Source: Noviherbaspirillum autotrophicum
GTDB taxonomy: Bacteria > Pseudomonadota > Gammaproteobacteria > Burkholderiales > Burkholderiaceae_D
DNA: 64,000 nucleotides
Direction of reading: 5' to 3'
NCBI RefSeq assembly: GCF_000818395.1
Contig: NZ_JWJG01000028.1
Location: 3,362,962-3,426,961, forward strand
Positions 8,278 to 17,637 of this stretch are shown in pieces. The notes below the pieces were generated by a model. That model worked only from the letters and a program-made list of their open reading frames with translations, searched no databases and had not been told where the DNA came from. Positions within the stretch are counted from its first letter, which is position 1; each line of letters begins with the position of its first letter. A program made the translations under genes and the position numbers.

Positions 8278-8585
8278 GGCAAGTCCTCCTGCAGTAACTC
8301 AATGGAAAGCAGCTTCCGGAGGTGGCAAGCCAAGGGGCGGCAGGCGTGGCTACATGACAGCGCGCCGCAGGGGATGAACAGAGGGATTGCGAACCTCCTT
8401 CTTCGAGGGATGCAGTGTCCGTGCCAGGATGACGCCGACCGCGTCCTGTCCCGTCGCGTGGTGCGGCGCCCATCTGCGTGCCTGTCGGCAGGCGGCAGGT
8501 AATTACTACTGGATACTTGGAAAAAATACCGATGGCCGGCCAGCCGCGTGCATCGCGTTTTCCAAGCGCACGCTAGAATGGGGCG
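8278..8585. other. Divergent intergenic region, CHRD gene / MFS gene
   Basis: This 308-bp gap holds the ribosome site of the CHRD gene and a possible TAGAAT -10 element (8573-8578) for the MFS gene. I see no long inverted repeat, operator or RNA gene in it. Confidence 0.4.
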
Positions 8586-9743
8586 ATGCGCGACGAATCC
8601 ACGCTCCAGCGAACCCTGCCTTCTCCTTGGCCGCAAGCCGTCGCCGGACTGCTTGCGCTTGCCATCGCCATGGGAATCGGCCGTTTCGCCTTCACCCCGG
8701 TGCTGCCGATGATGTTGCAGGAAGGTAGCCTGACGATTTCCGGGGGCGGCCTGCTCGCGTCGGCCAATTACCTGGGTTACCTGATCGGTGCGCTCAGCGC
8801 GCTGGCGGTGCGCATCCGGGCCGACCGGGCCATCCGCGGCGGTTTGCTCGCAATCGGACTGACGACGCTGGCGATGAGCTTGCCGTTGGGATTTGGCGCA
8901 TGGCTGCTGCTGCGCCTGCTAGCGGGGATCGCCAGCGCCTGGGTCTTGATTTCCGTCTCGGCCTGGTGCTTCGATGCGCTTGCCGGCTATCGGCGTCCTT
9001 TTCTCAACAGCATGGTGTTTGCCGGCGTCGGCACCGGCATCGCCATGGCTGGCTTGTTGTGCATCGTCCTGATCAGTAACGATGCACGCCCGTCCCAGGC
9101 GTGGGGACTGCTCGGCGCGCTGGCCATGGCAGTCACGGCGCTTGTCTGGAAAATATTTACGCCCCCGGCCGAACTGCCTGCGGCTATCCCCTCTGCGCCG
9201 GGCAGCCATGCCCGCTGGAGCGCGCAATCCGTGCGCCTGATTTGCTGTTATGGCGTGTTCGGGTTCGGCTACATCATTCCGGCGACCTTCTTGCCTGTGA
9301 TGGCGAAAAGGGCCTTGCAGGATTCCACCCTGTTCGGCTGGTCGTGGCCGGTGTTCGGGCTGGCGGCCGCACTGTCGACGCTCGCCGTCGCGCCATTGCT
9401 CAGGCGGCTCGGCAACCGGCGCCTGTGGCGGGCCTGCCAGTACGTGATGGCGGCCGGCGTGGCGCTGCCGGCGCTATGGCCGCATGCTGTCGCAGTGTTT
9501 GCCGCAGCAATGTGTGTCGGCGGCACCTTCATGGTGATTACGCTGGTTGCGATGCAGGAAGCAAAGCAGGTCGCCGGGGCGCGCGCCACCAAATTGATGG
9601 CGGCCATGACTTCCGCGTTTGCTGCGGGGCAGATTGCCGGGCCGCTTACCGTCGGCAGCGGCAGCTTCTCGATCGCCTTGCTGTTCGCCGCCGCCATGCT
9701 CGCGTTGAGCGCATTCCTGTTGCGGGTCGATGGCGCGCGGTGA
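8586..9743 (+). CDS. YbfB/YjiJ-family MFS transporter
   Basis: The 385-residue protein is a twelve-helix major facilitator transporter. The start GIGRFAFTPVLPMM is the conserved first-helix signature of the YbfB/YjiJ family, and the Gly/Ala-rich helices continue to the end (LLFAAAMLALSAFLL). The family has no firmly known substrate. It is a single gene: the CHRD gene diverges on the left and an unrelated small gene follows. Confidence 0.82.
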   Translation: MRDESTLQRTLPSPWPQAVAGLLALAIAMGIGRFAFTPVLPMMLQEGSLTISGGGLLASANYLGYLIGALSALAVRIRADRAIRGGLLAIGLTTLAMSLPLGFGAWLLLRLLAGIASAWVLISVSAWCFDALAGYRRPFLNSMVFAGVGTGIAMAGLLCIVLISNDARPSQAWGLLGALAMAVTALVWKIFTPPAELPAAIPSAPGSHARWSAQSVRLICCYGVFGFGYIIPATFLPVMAKRALQDSTLFGWSWPVFGLAAALSTLAVAPLLRRLGNRRLWRACQYVMAAGVALPALWPHAVAVFAAAMCVGGTFMVITLVAMQEAKQVAGARATKLMAAMTSAFAAGQIAGPLTVGSGSFSIALLFAAAMLALSAFLLRVDGAR

Positions 9744-9860
9744 TACCCGAGTGTGCAGATTGGCTATAGTTTGAGCCGCGGCATATTTGTGGCATATTGC
9801 AAGACCTGCAAACAAAAAAAGAGAGTCGCAGACTCCGCGAGAAGAGGTAAAGGGAAGGAC

Positions 9861-10223
9861 ATGTTATTTTTGAAAAGCACTGCGGCCCCGGTCGCGCCCG
9901 GCGTGTATGCGATTGATGTTGCTGCCAAGCCGCCGGGAAAGACCTACATGATCTACGTGGCCGTCGACGCCGACAATCGGCCCGAGACATTCATCCAGGC
10001 CGTCGAGGGCATGGGCTTCAAGGAAGTCCATTCTTTGCCCTACACCCATCACAACGGCAAGAAAATCGTCGACCTGCATTTCCAGAAAGCCGGCACCGAT
10101 ATTTTCGAGGGCTGGACCAATATCGAGCGCGAAAAGAACCTGATGGACATCACCGAAGCCATGGCGCGCTTCGACATCAAGGTTCATCCGCGCGTCATGT
10201 CGCTGGCAGAAGCATTCGGCTAG
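9861..10223 (+). CDS. Conserved-looking hypothetical protein, 120 aa
   Basis: I do not recognise a family. The soluble 120-residue protein has a regular alpha/beta pattern (TYMIYVAVDAD, ETFIQAVEGMGF, KKIVDLHFQKAG) without signal peptide or membrane segment. GGGAAGG lies close before the ATG at 9861 and supports that start over in-frame upstream codons. Codon use matches neighbours. It appears to be monocistronic; a small GCCGT/ACGGC hairpin at 10295-10311 follows it. Confidence 0.65.
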   Translation: MLFLKSTAAPVAPGVYAIDVAAKPPGKTYMIYVAVDADNRPETFIQAVEGMGFKEVHSLPYTHHNGKKIVDLHFQKAGTDIFEGWTNIEREKNLMDITEAMARFDIKVHPRVMSLAEAFG

Positions 10224-10818
10224 GCGGTGCGGCATTTGTGCGACATACGGTCGGATACGATTGGATACGCACGTCATGCCTTTTCCTACAGATTGCCGTA
10301 TAAAAAACGGCGATCGACCGCTATCGGCAAACATGGTTTTGGCTTTTGAACGATATCCCTACGGATTCGGCTAGAAGCTCGTTGCCTGAAATTTAATAAA
10401 AATACCGGCGGCCGGTGGAGTGTGATAGGCTATTAACTCTTGCGGCAAGCGCATGGATCGCATGCAGTCAGCCGCCGGTTACGCTGTTAGCTTCCTCTCC
10501 CATATCGACGGGAGAGTCCGGAGATGTCGCCAGCAAGTCCAGCGACAAGTCCCTGCCAAAGAACGACAAAGGCTTACCCGCCTTTGCACGCACTGCAAAT
10601 ACGGCGAAAGCGTTCGCACCATACCCAAAATAGTGTTGTACCCCGGAGTGATGCCTGTTACCGTCCAATAAGGCGGGAAAGGCTATTGCACCTGGCAACG
10701 AGCCGGTGCCGCCCACGAGTCCGTTTGAAATCCGGCAGCGCGTCTTGCACCTTCGCTGCGGTTTCCCTATTGGCTCGCGCGCGCGCCGACGGATTTTCAA
10801 TTGATTAGAACTGACAAC
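10224..10818 (+). other. Long hairpin-rich region upstream of the malic enzyme gene
   Basis: This 595-bp gap has no convincing gene but contains a chain of stem-loops in the direction of maeB. They are ACCGG/CCGGT at 10404-10416, CTCTCCC/GGGAGAG at 10495-10516, TGTCGC/GCGACA at 10525-10547, CAAAGGC/GCCTTTG at 10567-10586, GCGAA/TTCGC at 10604-10617, and GCACC(T)GGC/GCCGGTGC at 10688-10709. I compared it by eye with glycine, cobalamin and TPP riboswitches, RNase P RNA and 6S RNA and found no match. It could be a structured leader or a separate RNA. A 72-codon GTG frame (10415-10633) also crosses it but has no ribosome site I trust. Confidence 0.4.
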
Positions 10819-12051
10819 ATGAATACGCTGGAACAAAATGCCCTGAACTACCATGCCGCCGGCAAGCCCGGCAAACTCGCGATCCAGGTCACGAAGGCCG
10901 TCGCCACGCAGGACGACCTGTCGCTGGCCTATTCGCCGGGCGTGGCCGTGCCCTGCATCGAAATCAATAAGAATCCGGGCAAGGCCTACGAGTACACGGC
11001 CAAGGGCAACCTGGTGGGCGTGATCACCAACGGCACGGCCGTGCTGGGTCTGGGCGACATCGGTGCGCTGGCCGGCAAGCCGGTCATGGAGGGCAAGGCG
11101 GTGCTGTTCAAGAAGTTCGCCGGCATCGACTCCTTCGATATCGAAATCGACGAAACCGATCCGGAAAAGCTGGTCGAGATTATCGCCGCGCTGCATCCGA
11201 CCTTCGGCGGCATCAACCTCGAAGACATCAAGGCGCCGGAATGCTTCTACGTCGAGCGCCGCCTGCGCGAGCGCCTGGCCATTCCCGTGTTCCATGACGA
11301 CCAGCATGGCACCGCCATCGTGGTCGGCGCCGGCTTTCTGAACGCGGTCCATCTCACCGGGCGCGACGTGTCGATGGTGAAGGTAGTCTGTTCGGGCGCG
11401 GGCGCGGCCGCCATGGCCTGCCTCGATATGCTGCTGGATCTGGGCGTCAGGCGCGAGAACGTGTACGTCTGCGACAGCCGCGGCGTGCTGACCACGCAGC
11501 GCGAACTGAGCGGCGAAAAGAAGGCCTGGGCGCAGGATACCGATGCCAAGACCATGTCCGACGTGATCGGCATGGCCGACGTGTTCCTCGGCGTGTCCGG
11601 CCCCGGATTGCTTAAGCAGGAAGACGTCAAGAAGATGGCGGCCCGGCCCATCGTGTTTGCCCTGGCCAATCCGGAACCGGAGCTGCGCCCGGAACTGGTG
11701 CGCGAGGTGGCGCCGGAAGCGATCATCGCCACCGGCCGCTCCGACTACCCGAACCAGATCAACAACGCGCTGTGCTTTCCCTACCTGTTCCGCGCCGCGC
11801 TCGACTCGGCCGCCACCACCATCAATCAGGCGATGAAGCGGGCCTGCGTCCTCGCGCTGGCGGAAATGGCGCGCAGCGATGCGCAGTTCGGCAAGGAATA
11901 CATCGTGCCGACGCTGTTGGACAAGCGCCTGCTGACGGGCGTGACGCCGCGCATCGCGACAGCCGCCTTCGACAGCGGCGTGGCGCGCAAGCAGCTGCAT
12001 CCGGCAGAATACGGCGCACAGCTGGAAGCGCTGGCGGCCACGCTGCTGTAA
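10819..12051 (+). CDS. maeB: Malic enzyme (oxaloacetate-decarboxylating malate dehydrogenase), short form
   Basis: The 410-residue enzyme converts malate to pyruvate and CO2 with NAD(P)+. Motifs include the N-terminal [12 protein letters not shown], the malate/metal region [12 protein letters not shown], the nucleotide-binding GAGAAA segment and [11 protein letters not shown]. It matches the catalytic part of MaeB-type enzymes but stops at about 410 residues. It therefore lacks the C-terminal phosphotransacetylase-like domain of the ~760-residue E. coli MaeB. The ATG at 10819 is chosen by homology; no strong Shine-Dalgarno is visible. The gene stands alone after a long structured leader and converges on the histidine kinase gene. 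Confidence 0.9.
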   Translation: MNTLEQNALNYHAAGKPGKLAIQVTKAVATQDDLSLAYSPGVAVPCIEINKNPGKAYEYTAKGNLVGVITNGTAVLGLGDIGALAGKPVMEGKAVLFKKFAGIDSFDIEIDETDPEKLVEIIAALHPTFGGINLEDIKAPECFYVERRLRERLAIPVFHDDQHGTAIVVGAGFLNAVHLTGRDVSMVKVVCSGAGAAAMACLDMLLDLGVRRENVYVCDSRGVLTTQRELSGEKKAWAQDTDAKTMSDVIGMADVFLGVSGPGLLKQEDVKKMAARPIVFALANPEPELRPELVREVAPEAIIATGRSDYPNQINNALCFPYLFRAALDSAATTINQAMKRACVLALAEMARSDAQFGKEYIVPTLLDKRLLTGVTPRIATAAFDSGVARKQLHPAEYGAQLEALAATLL

Positions 12052-12053
12052 TC

Positions 12054-12076
12054 GCTTCCCGCCGTGCGGGAGAAGC
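12054..12076. terminator. Hairpin between maeB and the convergent kinase gene
   Basis: CCCGC and GCGGG form a stem around CGT, with outer GCTT/AAGC pairing across a bulge. There is no T-tract, so this is at best a weak bidirectional terminator. Confidence 0.3.
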
Positions 12077-12085
12077 GCAAGGGCG

Positions 12086-14047
12086 TCAGTGCACGCTCTT
12101 GCGCATCGCGTCCCGCATCTTTTCCATCAGTTCTCCCCAGCGGTAGGGCTTGCTGACGAACAGGAATTCGTCCAGCGCGCCGTGCTCTTCCGCCAGCGCC
12201 GGAATCGGATAGCCGGAGGCCAGGATCACCTTGATCTGCGGGCACAGCTTGCGGGTGAAGCGTGCCAGGTCCACGCCGCTCATCCCCTTGGGCATGACTA
12301 CGTCGGTAAACAGCACGTCGATATCGCGCGTGTGCTTGAGCACGTCGATCGCCTCCAGGCCGTTGGTGGCGGTAATGACGTCGTAGCCCATGCTGTGGAA
12401 AATCTCCACCGACACTTCCAGCACGTCGGACTCGTCTTCCACCACCAGCACCTTGCCCGCGCTCGGGACCGGCGTCACGGCCGGCGATGCGGCGGAAGAG
12501 GATTGCAGCAGGGAAGCGGCGTCAGCAGCCGGCAGATACAGTTCGACCGTGGTTCCCTTGCCGACTTCGCTGTGGATCACGACGTCGCCGCCAGACTGCG
12601 TGACAAAGCCGTATACCTGGCTCAGGCCCAGCCCGGTTCCCTTGCCGATTTCCTTGGTGGTGAAGAACGGCTCCATGGCGCGCCGCAGCACTTCGGCCGG
12701 CATGCCGGTGCCGTGGTCGAGGATGCTCACCTTGACGTAGGTGCCGGGCTGCAGGCTGACGAACCTGCTGCTTTCATCGACACTGACGCACTCGGTGGAA
12801 ATCGACAGCAGGCCGCCATCCGGCATCGCGTCGCGCGCATTGATCACCAGGTTCAGCAGCGCGCCCTCGAACAGGCGCGCGTCGACATGCGCCATGGCCG
12901 GTTCCGGGGCAAGATGCAGCGCAAACACGATCAGTTCATGGCAGGCGCGGCGCAGGATCGGCTCAAAGCCTGCGATCAGCATGTTCAGGTCGTGCGCTCC
13001 GGGCCGCAACGGCTGGCGGCGGGCGAATGCGAGCAATTGCCGGGTCAGTTCGGCGCCGCGTCCGGCGGCGCGTTGCGCATTGCTCAGACAGCGGATGGCG
13101 ACTGGGTCGTTGAGCTTGATGGCCAGCAGGTCGAGGCTGTTGACGATCACGGTCAGCAGGTTGTTGAAATCGTGGGCGACACCGCCGGTGAGCTGGCCGA
13201 TCGCTTCCATTTTCTGCGCCTGGGCCAGGCTGGCGCGCGTCTGTTCCAGCGCCTCGGCAGCCTGCCGGCGCTCGGTGATGTCGCGCGTGATCTTGGCAAA
13301 CCCGAGCAGTTCGCCGTCTTCGGCGTGGATCGCGTCGATCACCACGTGCGCCCAGAAGTGCGTACCGTCCTTGCGCACGCGCCAGCCTTCGTTCTCGAAC
13401 CGGCCTTCCGTGGTGGCGACGTGCAGCGCATGGGCAGGCAGGCCGCGCTGCCGGTCTTCGTCGATGTAAAAGCGCGAGAAGTGGCTGCCCAGGACTTCGT
13501 CGGCGCGGTAGCCCTTGATGCGTTCGGCCCCGGTGTTCCAGTTGCTGATGATCCCCTCCGGGTTCAGCATGTACAACGCGTAGTCGGTTACCCCCTGCAC
13601 CAGCAGGCGGAAACGCTGCTCGCTTTCGCGCAGCGCTTCCTGCATGGCGCGCCGCTCGGTGATGTCGCGCGTGACTTTGGCAAAGCCGAGCAGCTGCCCG
13701 GACTTGTCGCGGATCGGGTCGATCATCACGCTGACCCAGATGCGCGCGCCATCCTTGCGTACGCGCCAGCCTTCCCTTTCATATTTGCCTTCGTCTAATG
13801 CGCACTGCAGCGCGCGCGCCGGCTCTCCGGCGGCTTGTTCCTCGGGCGTATAAAAGCGGGAAAAGTGCTGGCCGATGATTTCATCGGCGGTATAGCCCTT
13901 GACGCGCTCGGCCCCGCGGTTCCAGCTGCTGATGTAGCCGTCGGGATTGAGCATGTAAATGGCGTAGTCGTGCACGCTATCGACGAGCAGCTGAAAGCTC
14001 AACTCATGGGATATCGGGCGCAACGGGGGCTTGTTCTGGTTTTGCAA
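12086..14047 (-). CDS. PAS-PAS hybrid sensor histidine kinase with receiver domain
   Basis: The 653-residue cytoplasmic kinase has two nearly duplicate PAS/PAC units (about 18-135 and 145-262). An HisKA domain follows with phospho-acceptor H292 in GGVAHDFNNLL, then an ATPase domain (LVINARDAMPDGG, GKGTGLGLSQVYGF). A C-terminal receiver begins near 532 with phospho-acceptor Asp582 (FTDVVMP). There are no membrane helices, so the signal is internal (redox, light or a ligand bound by PAS). The start is a TTG at 14047 supported by GGAGAG five bases upstream; no ATG fits. No response regulator gene is adjacent, so it is an orphan hybrid kinase. Confidence 0.9.
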   Translation of the reverse strand: MQNQNKPPLRPISHELSFQLLVDSVHDYAIYMLNPDGYISSWNRGAERVKGYTADEIIGQHFSRFYTPEEQAAGEPARALQCALDEGKYEREGWRVRKDGARIWVSVMIDPIRDKSGQLLGFAKVTRDITERRAMQEALRESEQRFRLLVQGVTDYALYMLNPEGIISNWNTGAERIKGYRADEVLGSHFSRFYIDEDRQRGLPAHALHVATTEGRFENEGWRVRKDGTHFWAHVVIDAIHAEDGELLGFAKITRDITERRQAAEALEQTRASLAQAQKMEAIGQLTGGVAHDFNNLLTVIVNSLDLLAIKLNDPVAIRCLSNAQRAAGRGAELTRQLLAFARRQPLRPGAHDLNMLIAGFEPILRRACHELIVFALHLAPEPAMAHVDARLFEGALLNLVINARDAMPDGGLLSISTECVSVDESSRFVSLQPGTYVKVSILDHGTGMPAEVLRRAMEPFFTTKEIGKGTGLGLSQVYGFVTQSGGDVVIHSEVGKGTTVELYLPAADAASLLQSSSAASPAVTPVPSAGKVLVVEDESDVLEVSVEIFHSMGYDVITATNGLEAIDVLKHTRDIDVLFTDVVMPKGMSGVDLARFTRKLCPQIKVILASGYPIPALAEEHGALDEFLFVSKPYRWGELMEKMRDAMRKSVH

Positions 14048-14197
14048 TGAAACTCTCCGGTATCCCGACCATGCAGTCGGACATGGTCGATAGCGTAGCC
14101 GGATTTCACTCTCGATGTTTTATCGTGCTCAAGACAGTGTTGATTTGGCTGCAATAAGTGATGTTGAAAGAAGGGAACATCAGTGCGGCAGGCCGCT

Positions 14198-15367
14198 TCA
14201 CGGCACTGCCGGTGCGTCGCAGCTCACTACCCGGTCGCGTCCGCCTTGCTTGGCGCGATACATGCGCTGGTCTGCCAGGTCGACCAGCGACTTCCAGTCG
14301 GCTGCCTGGTCGACACTGCGTTCGGCGATGCCGATGCTGGCGGTGAGCGGCATCTTGTCGGGCCGCGTACCGAAGCCGGCCGCGCGCAGCCGTGCGACGG
14401 CGGCTTCGGCCTGCGAACGGTCGGTGTTGGTCATTACCAGCAGGAATTCCTCGCCGCCCCAGCGCACCAGGGTATCGCCGCGCCGCAGGTTCTTGCCGAC
14501 GAAGGCGGTGACATCGGCCAGCACCTTGTCGCCCGCTTCATGGCCGAAGCTGTCGTTGATGTCCTTGAAGTGGTCGATGTCGAGGAACGCAATCGCCAGC
14601 GGCAGATTGTTGCGCTTGGCGATGGTGAATTGCAAATCGATTAACTCTTCCCCGCTGCGGCGGGAAAACGTCCCGGTCAGCGGATCGCGGATGGCCTGCC
14701 GCACCAGCGCGATCATGAAAGCCAACTGGCTCATGCCGGCCAGGGCCGACACCGCAGTGATAAGCATCAGCAGCCAGAAGGCGCCGGCAAACGACGGCCA
14801 GTCGAGCGCCGCCCAGTTGATGTAACCGGCGAGCAGCTGCGCGAGCAGGATCGGGCTGGCGACCACCGCGCTTTCCAGCAGGGTCAGCGGAAAAATCGAC
14901 AGCCCCGCCAGCAGCACGAACGGCAGGAAGGCGTAGCCGGCGCCGATGGCTGCCGACAGGCCAGTGAGGTGGTAGCTGCCGAGCAGGGAGCGCGAGGCGA
15001 CATAGAACACGCTCGGGATCGCAAACAGGATCGCCATGGCGCGGTAGGCATCGAACAGGTTGCCGCTGGGGCGGTAGTAGACCAGCAGGCTGGCGAAGGC
15101 GGCGCAAGCGGCGAAGCGCATCAGCGCCAGGTTGATCCACAGCGGGAACGGAAACACGACGAAATCGACGATGCTCCACATCGGCGTGAGCAGCGCGAAC
15201 AGAAACGCGAACAGCCGCACCCGGTTGACGATCAGCGTGGCACGCCGACGCGCCAGCAGCATCTGGTGCCGTAGCGGCGTGGCCAGCCAGCCCAGCTCCG
15301 CCTGTTTCAATTCTCCCGGCATGATGCCAGTGAGCCGGTGCCAGAGCTGGTCTGCGAGTGGGTTCAT
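14198..15367 (-). CDS. Membrane diguanylate cyclase (GGDEF)
   Basis: The 389-residue protein has about six transmembrane helices (residues ~48-220) and a C-terminal GGDEF domain. The catalytic motif is intact as GGEEF at 304-308, and a product-inhibition I-site RRGD lies at 295-298. The enzyme should make cyclic di-GMP from two GTP. The membrane part is a MASE-like sensor whose ligand is unknown. It is transcribed alone, in the same direction as the hybrid kinase, with 150 bp between them. Confidence 0.9.
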   Translation of the reverse strand: MNPLADQLWHRLTGIMPGELKQAELGWLATPLRHQMLLARRRATLIVNRVRLFAFLFALLTPMWSIVDFVVFPFPLWINLALMRFAACAAFASLLVYYRPSGNLFDAYRAMAILFAIPSVFYVASRSLLGSYHLTGLSAAIGAGYAFLPFVLLAGLSIFPLTLLESAVVASPILLAQLLAGYINWAALDWPSFAGAFWLLMLITAVSALAGMSQLAFMIALVRQAIRDPLTGTFSRRSGEELIDLQFTIAKRNNLPLAIAFLDIDHFKDINDSFGHEAGDKVLADVTAFVGKNLRRGDTLVRWGGEEFLLVMTNTDRSQAEAAVARLRAAGFGTRPDKMPLTASIGIAERSVDQAADWKSLVDLADQRMYRAKQGGRDRVVSCDAPAVP

Positions 15368-15762
15368 GTCGGTTGCCGTGATCGAGATGCGGCTGATTAT
15401 AAAGGCGATTCAAATTTGAAAACGGGAAGTTGTAGATTAATGGCAACAATATCGAGCACTCTACGGCGCCGCAACTCTGCCGGTATGACGACCGGGGCGG
15501 TGCTCGCCCAAAGATGAGGGGCCTGGCCAGGCGGCGCGACCTGATCCCGGTGGCGGGCAGGAAGAAAGGAGGGGGCGCATTCTTCCCCACCGATCCTGTA
15601 TTCACCGGCTTGATGCAGGGGATGGCGCGTTTGCGATGGCTGCCGAATCCCGTTGTGCAAGCTCAAGGCGGCAGCGCGACCCGGTCGATACATTAAGGAC
15701 AGGTCTTCGTTCCGCGCATGGACGAAGGGAGGACCATCAATCAACAATAAGATCAGGTGCCT
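15368..15762. other. Divergent intergenic region upstream of a lipoprotein gene
   Basis: The 395-bp gap separates the cyclase gene from a divergent lipoprotein gene. It contains a CTTCGT/ACGAAG stem-loop at 15705-15727 close to the lipoprotein start and an AT-rich block near 15395-15440. A short frame at 15514-15696 has no ribosome site and was not accepted as a gene. I recognise no riboswitch. Confidence 0.35.
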
Positions 15763-17442
15763 ATGTCGCGCAGCGCATGCAGCAGATTCTTTTCCTTGAT
15801 CCTGTTCCTGATTCTGGCGGCCTGCGGCGGAGGCGGCACCTCCAACCCCAGTGCGAGCTCCGGTTCGCACACCGTGCCCGCCGATTCCGGCCCGCCCGCG
15901 CAACCCGGTTCGCCAACCATTCCCAAGGATCCGGAAGGGCCGGCTTCTCCGGGCTCCGGCACGCCCCCACCCCCGCCTTCCGATCCGAACAACGGCGGAA
16001 CGGAAACGCCAGGCGGCAACACGCCCCCGCCGGCCGGCGATACGCACAGCGTCATCCAGCGCGAAAATGCCAAGACGGCGAACGACGGCGTCACCGACCA
16101 GTGGGAGATCGCCGGCCGCAACTACGCCAGCAATCATGAGATCGAGGGATATGCTTCGGCCACCAGCGTCAATCGCGGCGAATCGATTAGGCTGTACGTC
16201 AACACGGTCGACCCGGAGTATACGATCTCGATCTACCGTATCGGCTGGTACGGCGGCAAGGGAGCGCGCCTTGTCGCAGGCCCCATCCGGCGCACCGGCG
16301 TGCGCCAGCCGGAACCGAGCTTCGACGCCGAAAACAAGCTGGTCGAGTGCGACTGGACCGATCCCTACGTGCTCCATGTGCCCGCCAATGCGGACGACCC
16401 GACCGACTGGGCCAGCGGCTTTTACCTGGCAAAACTGACGGCATCGGGCGGCAAGCAAAGCTACATCATCTTTGTCGTGCGCGACGACGCCAGCCATTCC
16501 GCACTGCTGTTCCAGTCGAGCGTCACCACCTATGCCGCCTACAACAACTGGGGCGGCTACAGCCTGTACGGCGTGGACGGCATCGACGGCAAGCAAGCCT
16601 ACAAGCTGTCCTTCAACCGCCCCTACCGCAATCCGCAGCGGCCCTACGCGGGCAAGGGGGCCGGCGAATTCCTGACCTGGGAAATCAACATGGCGCGCTT
16701 CCTGGAGCGCGCCGGATACGACGTTTCGTACTCGACCAACATCGACACCCACCGCGCACCCGCCGACCTGCTCAGGCATCGCGCCTTCCTGTCGGTCGGC
16801 CATGACGAGTACTGGACCAGGAGCATGCGCGACGCGATGGAGGCGGCGCGCGACCACGGCGTGAATCTCGGCTTTTTCGGCGCCAATACCGGCTACTGGC
16901 AGGTGCGCCTGGAAAACGGCAGCAACGGCCAGCCTTACCGCACCATGGTCGCGTACAAGTACGACACCTTCGCCAAAGACCCGATGTACAAGACCGATCC
17001 GGCGCAGTCGACCTACCTGTGGCGCGAGGCGCCGATCAACCGCCCGGAAGCGTCGCTGGTGGGCGTCATGTACGAGTACAACTCGCTCGACGGCGACATG
17101 GTGATGGCCGACTGCCCGCAATGGATCTGCGCCGGAACCGCGTTGCGGCCCGGCTCCGTGCTCAAGGGCATGCTCGGCTATGAAGTCGACAGCATCGCGC
17201 CATCCTCCCCGCCTGGCATTGTGCTGCTGGCCTCGTCGCCGTATTCGGGATGCTCGGCCGGTGACTGCCGGGCACACACCACCTACTACACCGCGCCCAG
17301 CGGGGCGGGCGTGTTCGGCAGCGGCTCGATGAACTGGAACTGGGGACTGGATGCGTACAACGACGGCGCGCACGGCAATCGCGAGACGGCCGAGGTGAAA
17401 ACGATCACGCACAACATACTCCAGCACTTCATCAAGCCCTGA
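15763..17442 (+). CDS. Lipoprotein with N,N-dimethylformamidase beta-subunit-like domain
   Basis: The 559-residue protein starts with a lipoprotein signal (FLILAAC then poly-Gly), followed by a ~70-residue Pro/Gly/Ser-rich linker. The large domain resembles the C-terminal domain of the dimethylformamidase large subunit: IEGYASATSVNRGESI, YRIGWYGGKGAR, SVTTYAAYNNWGGYSLY, LSVGHDEYWT and LGFFGANTGYW. The HDEYW motif and the surrounding aromatic residues are typical of the family. Enzymatic activity on amides is not established for such lipoproteins. The ATG at 15763 is preferred to the GTG at 15757 because of spacing to AGG. No amidase small subunit is nearby. Confidence 0.8.
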   Translation: MSRSACSRFFSLILFLILAACGGGGTSNPSASSGSHTVPADSGPPAQPGSPTIPKDPEGPASPGSGTPPPPPSDPNNGGTETPGGNTPPPAGDTHSVIQRENAKTANDGVTDQWEIAGRNYASNHEIEGYASATSVNRGESIRLYVNTVDPEYTISIYRIGWYGGKGARLVAGPIRRTGVRQPEPSFDAENKLVECDWTDPYVLHVPANADDPTDWASGFYLAKLTASGGKQSYIIFVVRDDASHSALLFQSSVTTYAAYNNWGGYSLYGVDGIDGKQAYKLSFNRPYRNPQRPYAGKGAGEFLTWEINMARFLERAGYDVSYSTNIDTHRAPADLLRHRAFLSVGHDEYWTRSMRDAMEAARDHGVNLGFFGANTGYWQVRLENGSNGQPYRTMVAYKYDTFAKDPMYKTDPAQSTYLWREAPINRPEASLVGVMYEYNSLDGDMVMADCPQWICAGTALRPGSVLKGMLGYEVDSIAPSSPPGIVLLASSPYSGCSAGDCRAHTTYYTAPSGAGVFGSGSMNWNWGLDAYNDGAHGNRETAEVKTITHNILQHFIKP

Positions 17443-17637
17443 CACGTTTCATCGCACGCCTGTCGCAATCGGCGCCAGATGCTGGAAGGCATGCAGTCAT
17501 GAGAAGCGGAACATTGCCTGCGAAGATGGAGATGGCGCGCAAAACTTTGCGCTGCCGCCGGCGTCAGACAGCACATTGTGCTCGATGAGCATGAAGCCGG
17601 CGGGGTGTCGGCTTTCTCTGCGTCAGGTGAGGTGGGC

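Noticed and set aside
10490..10620. Glycine riboswitch, because of CGGGAGAG
   Set aside because: The second conserved block of the aptamer (GCCGAAGG) is absent.
10415..10633. 72-codon GTG frame in the maeB leader
   Set aside because: It has no ribosome site, mixed codon bias and overlaps several hairpins; left as an alternative in the leader entry.
10468..12000. Long minus-strand frame across maeB
   Set aside because: It is antisense to a complete malic enzyme with clear motifs and has no recognisable domain.
15514..15696. Short plus-strand frame
   Set aside because: No ribosome site or family; the region is a divergent intergenic gap.
15368..15762. c-di-GMP riboswitch near the cyclase gene
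   Set aside because: No GEMM-like conserved blocks were found.
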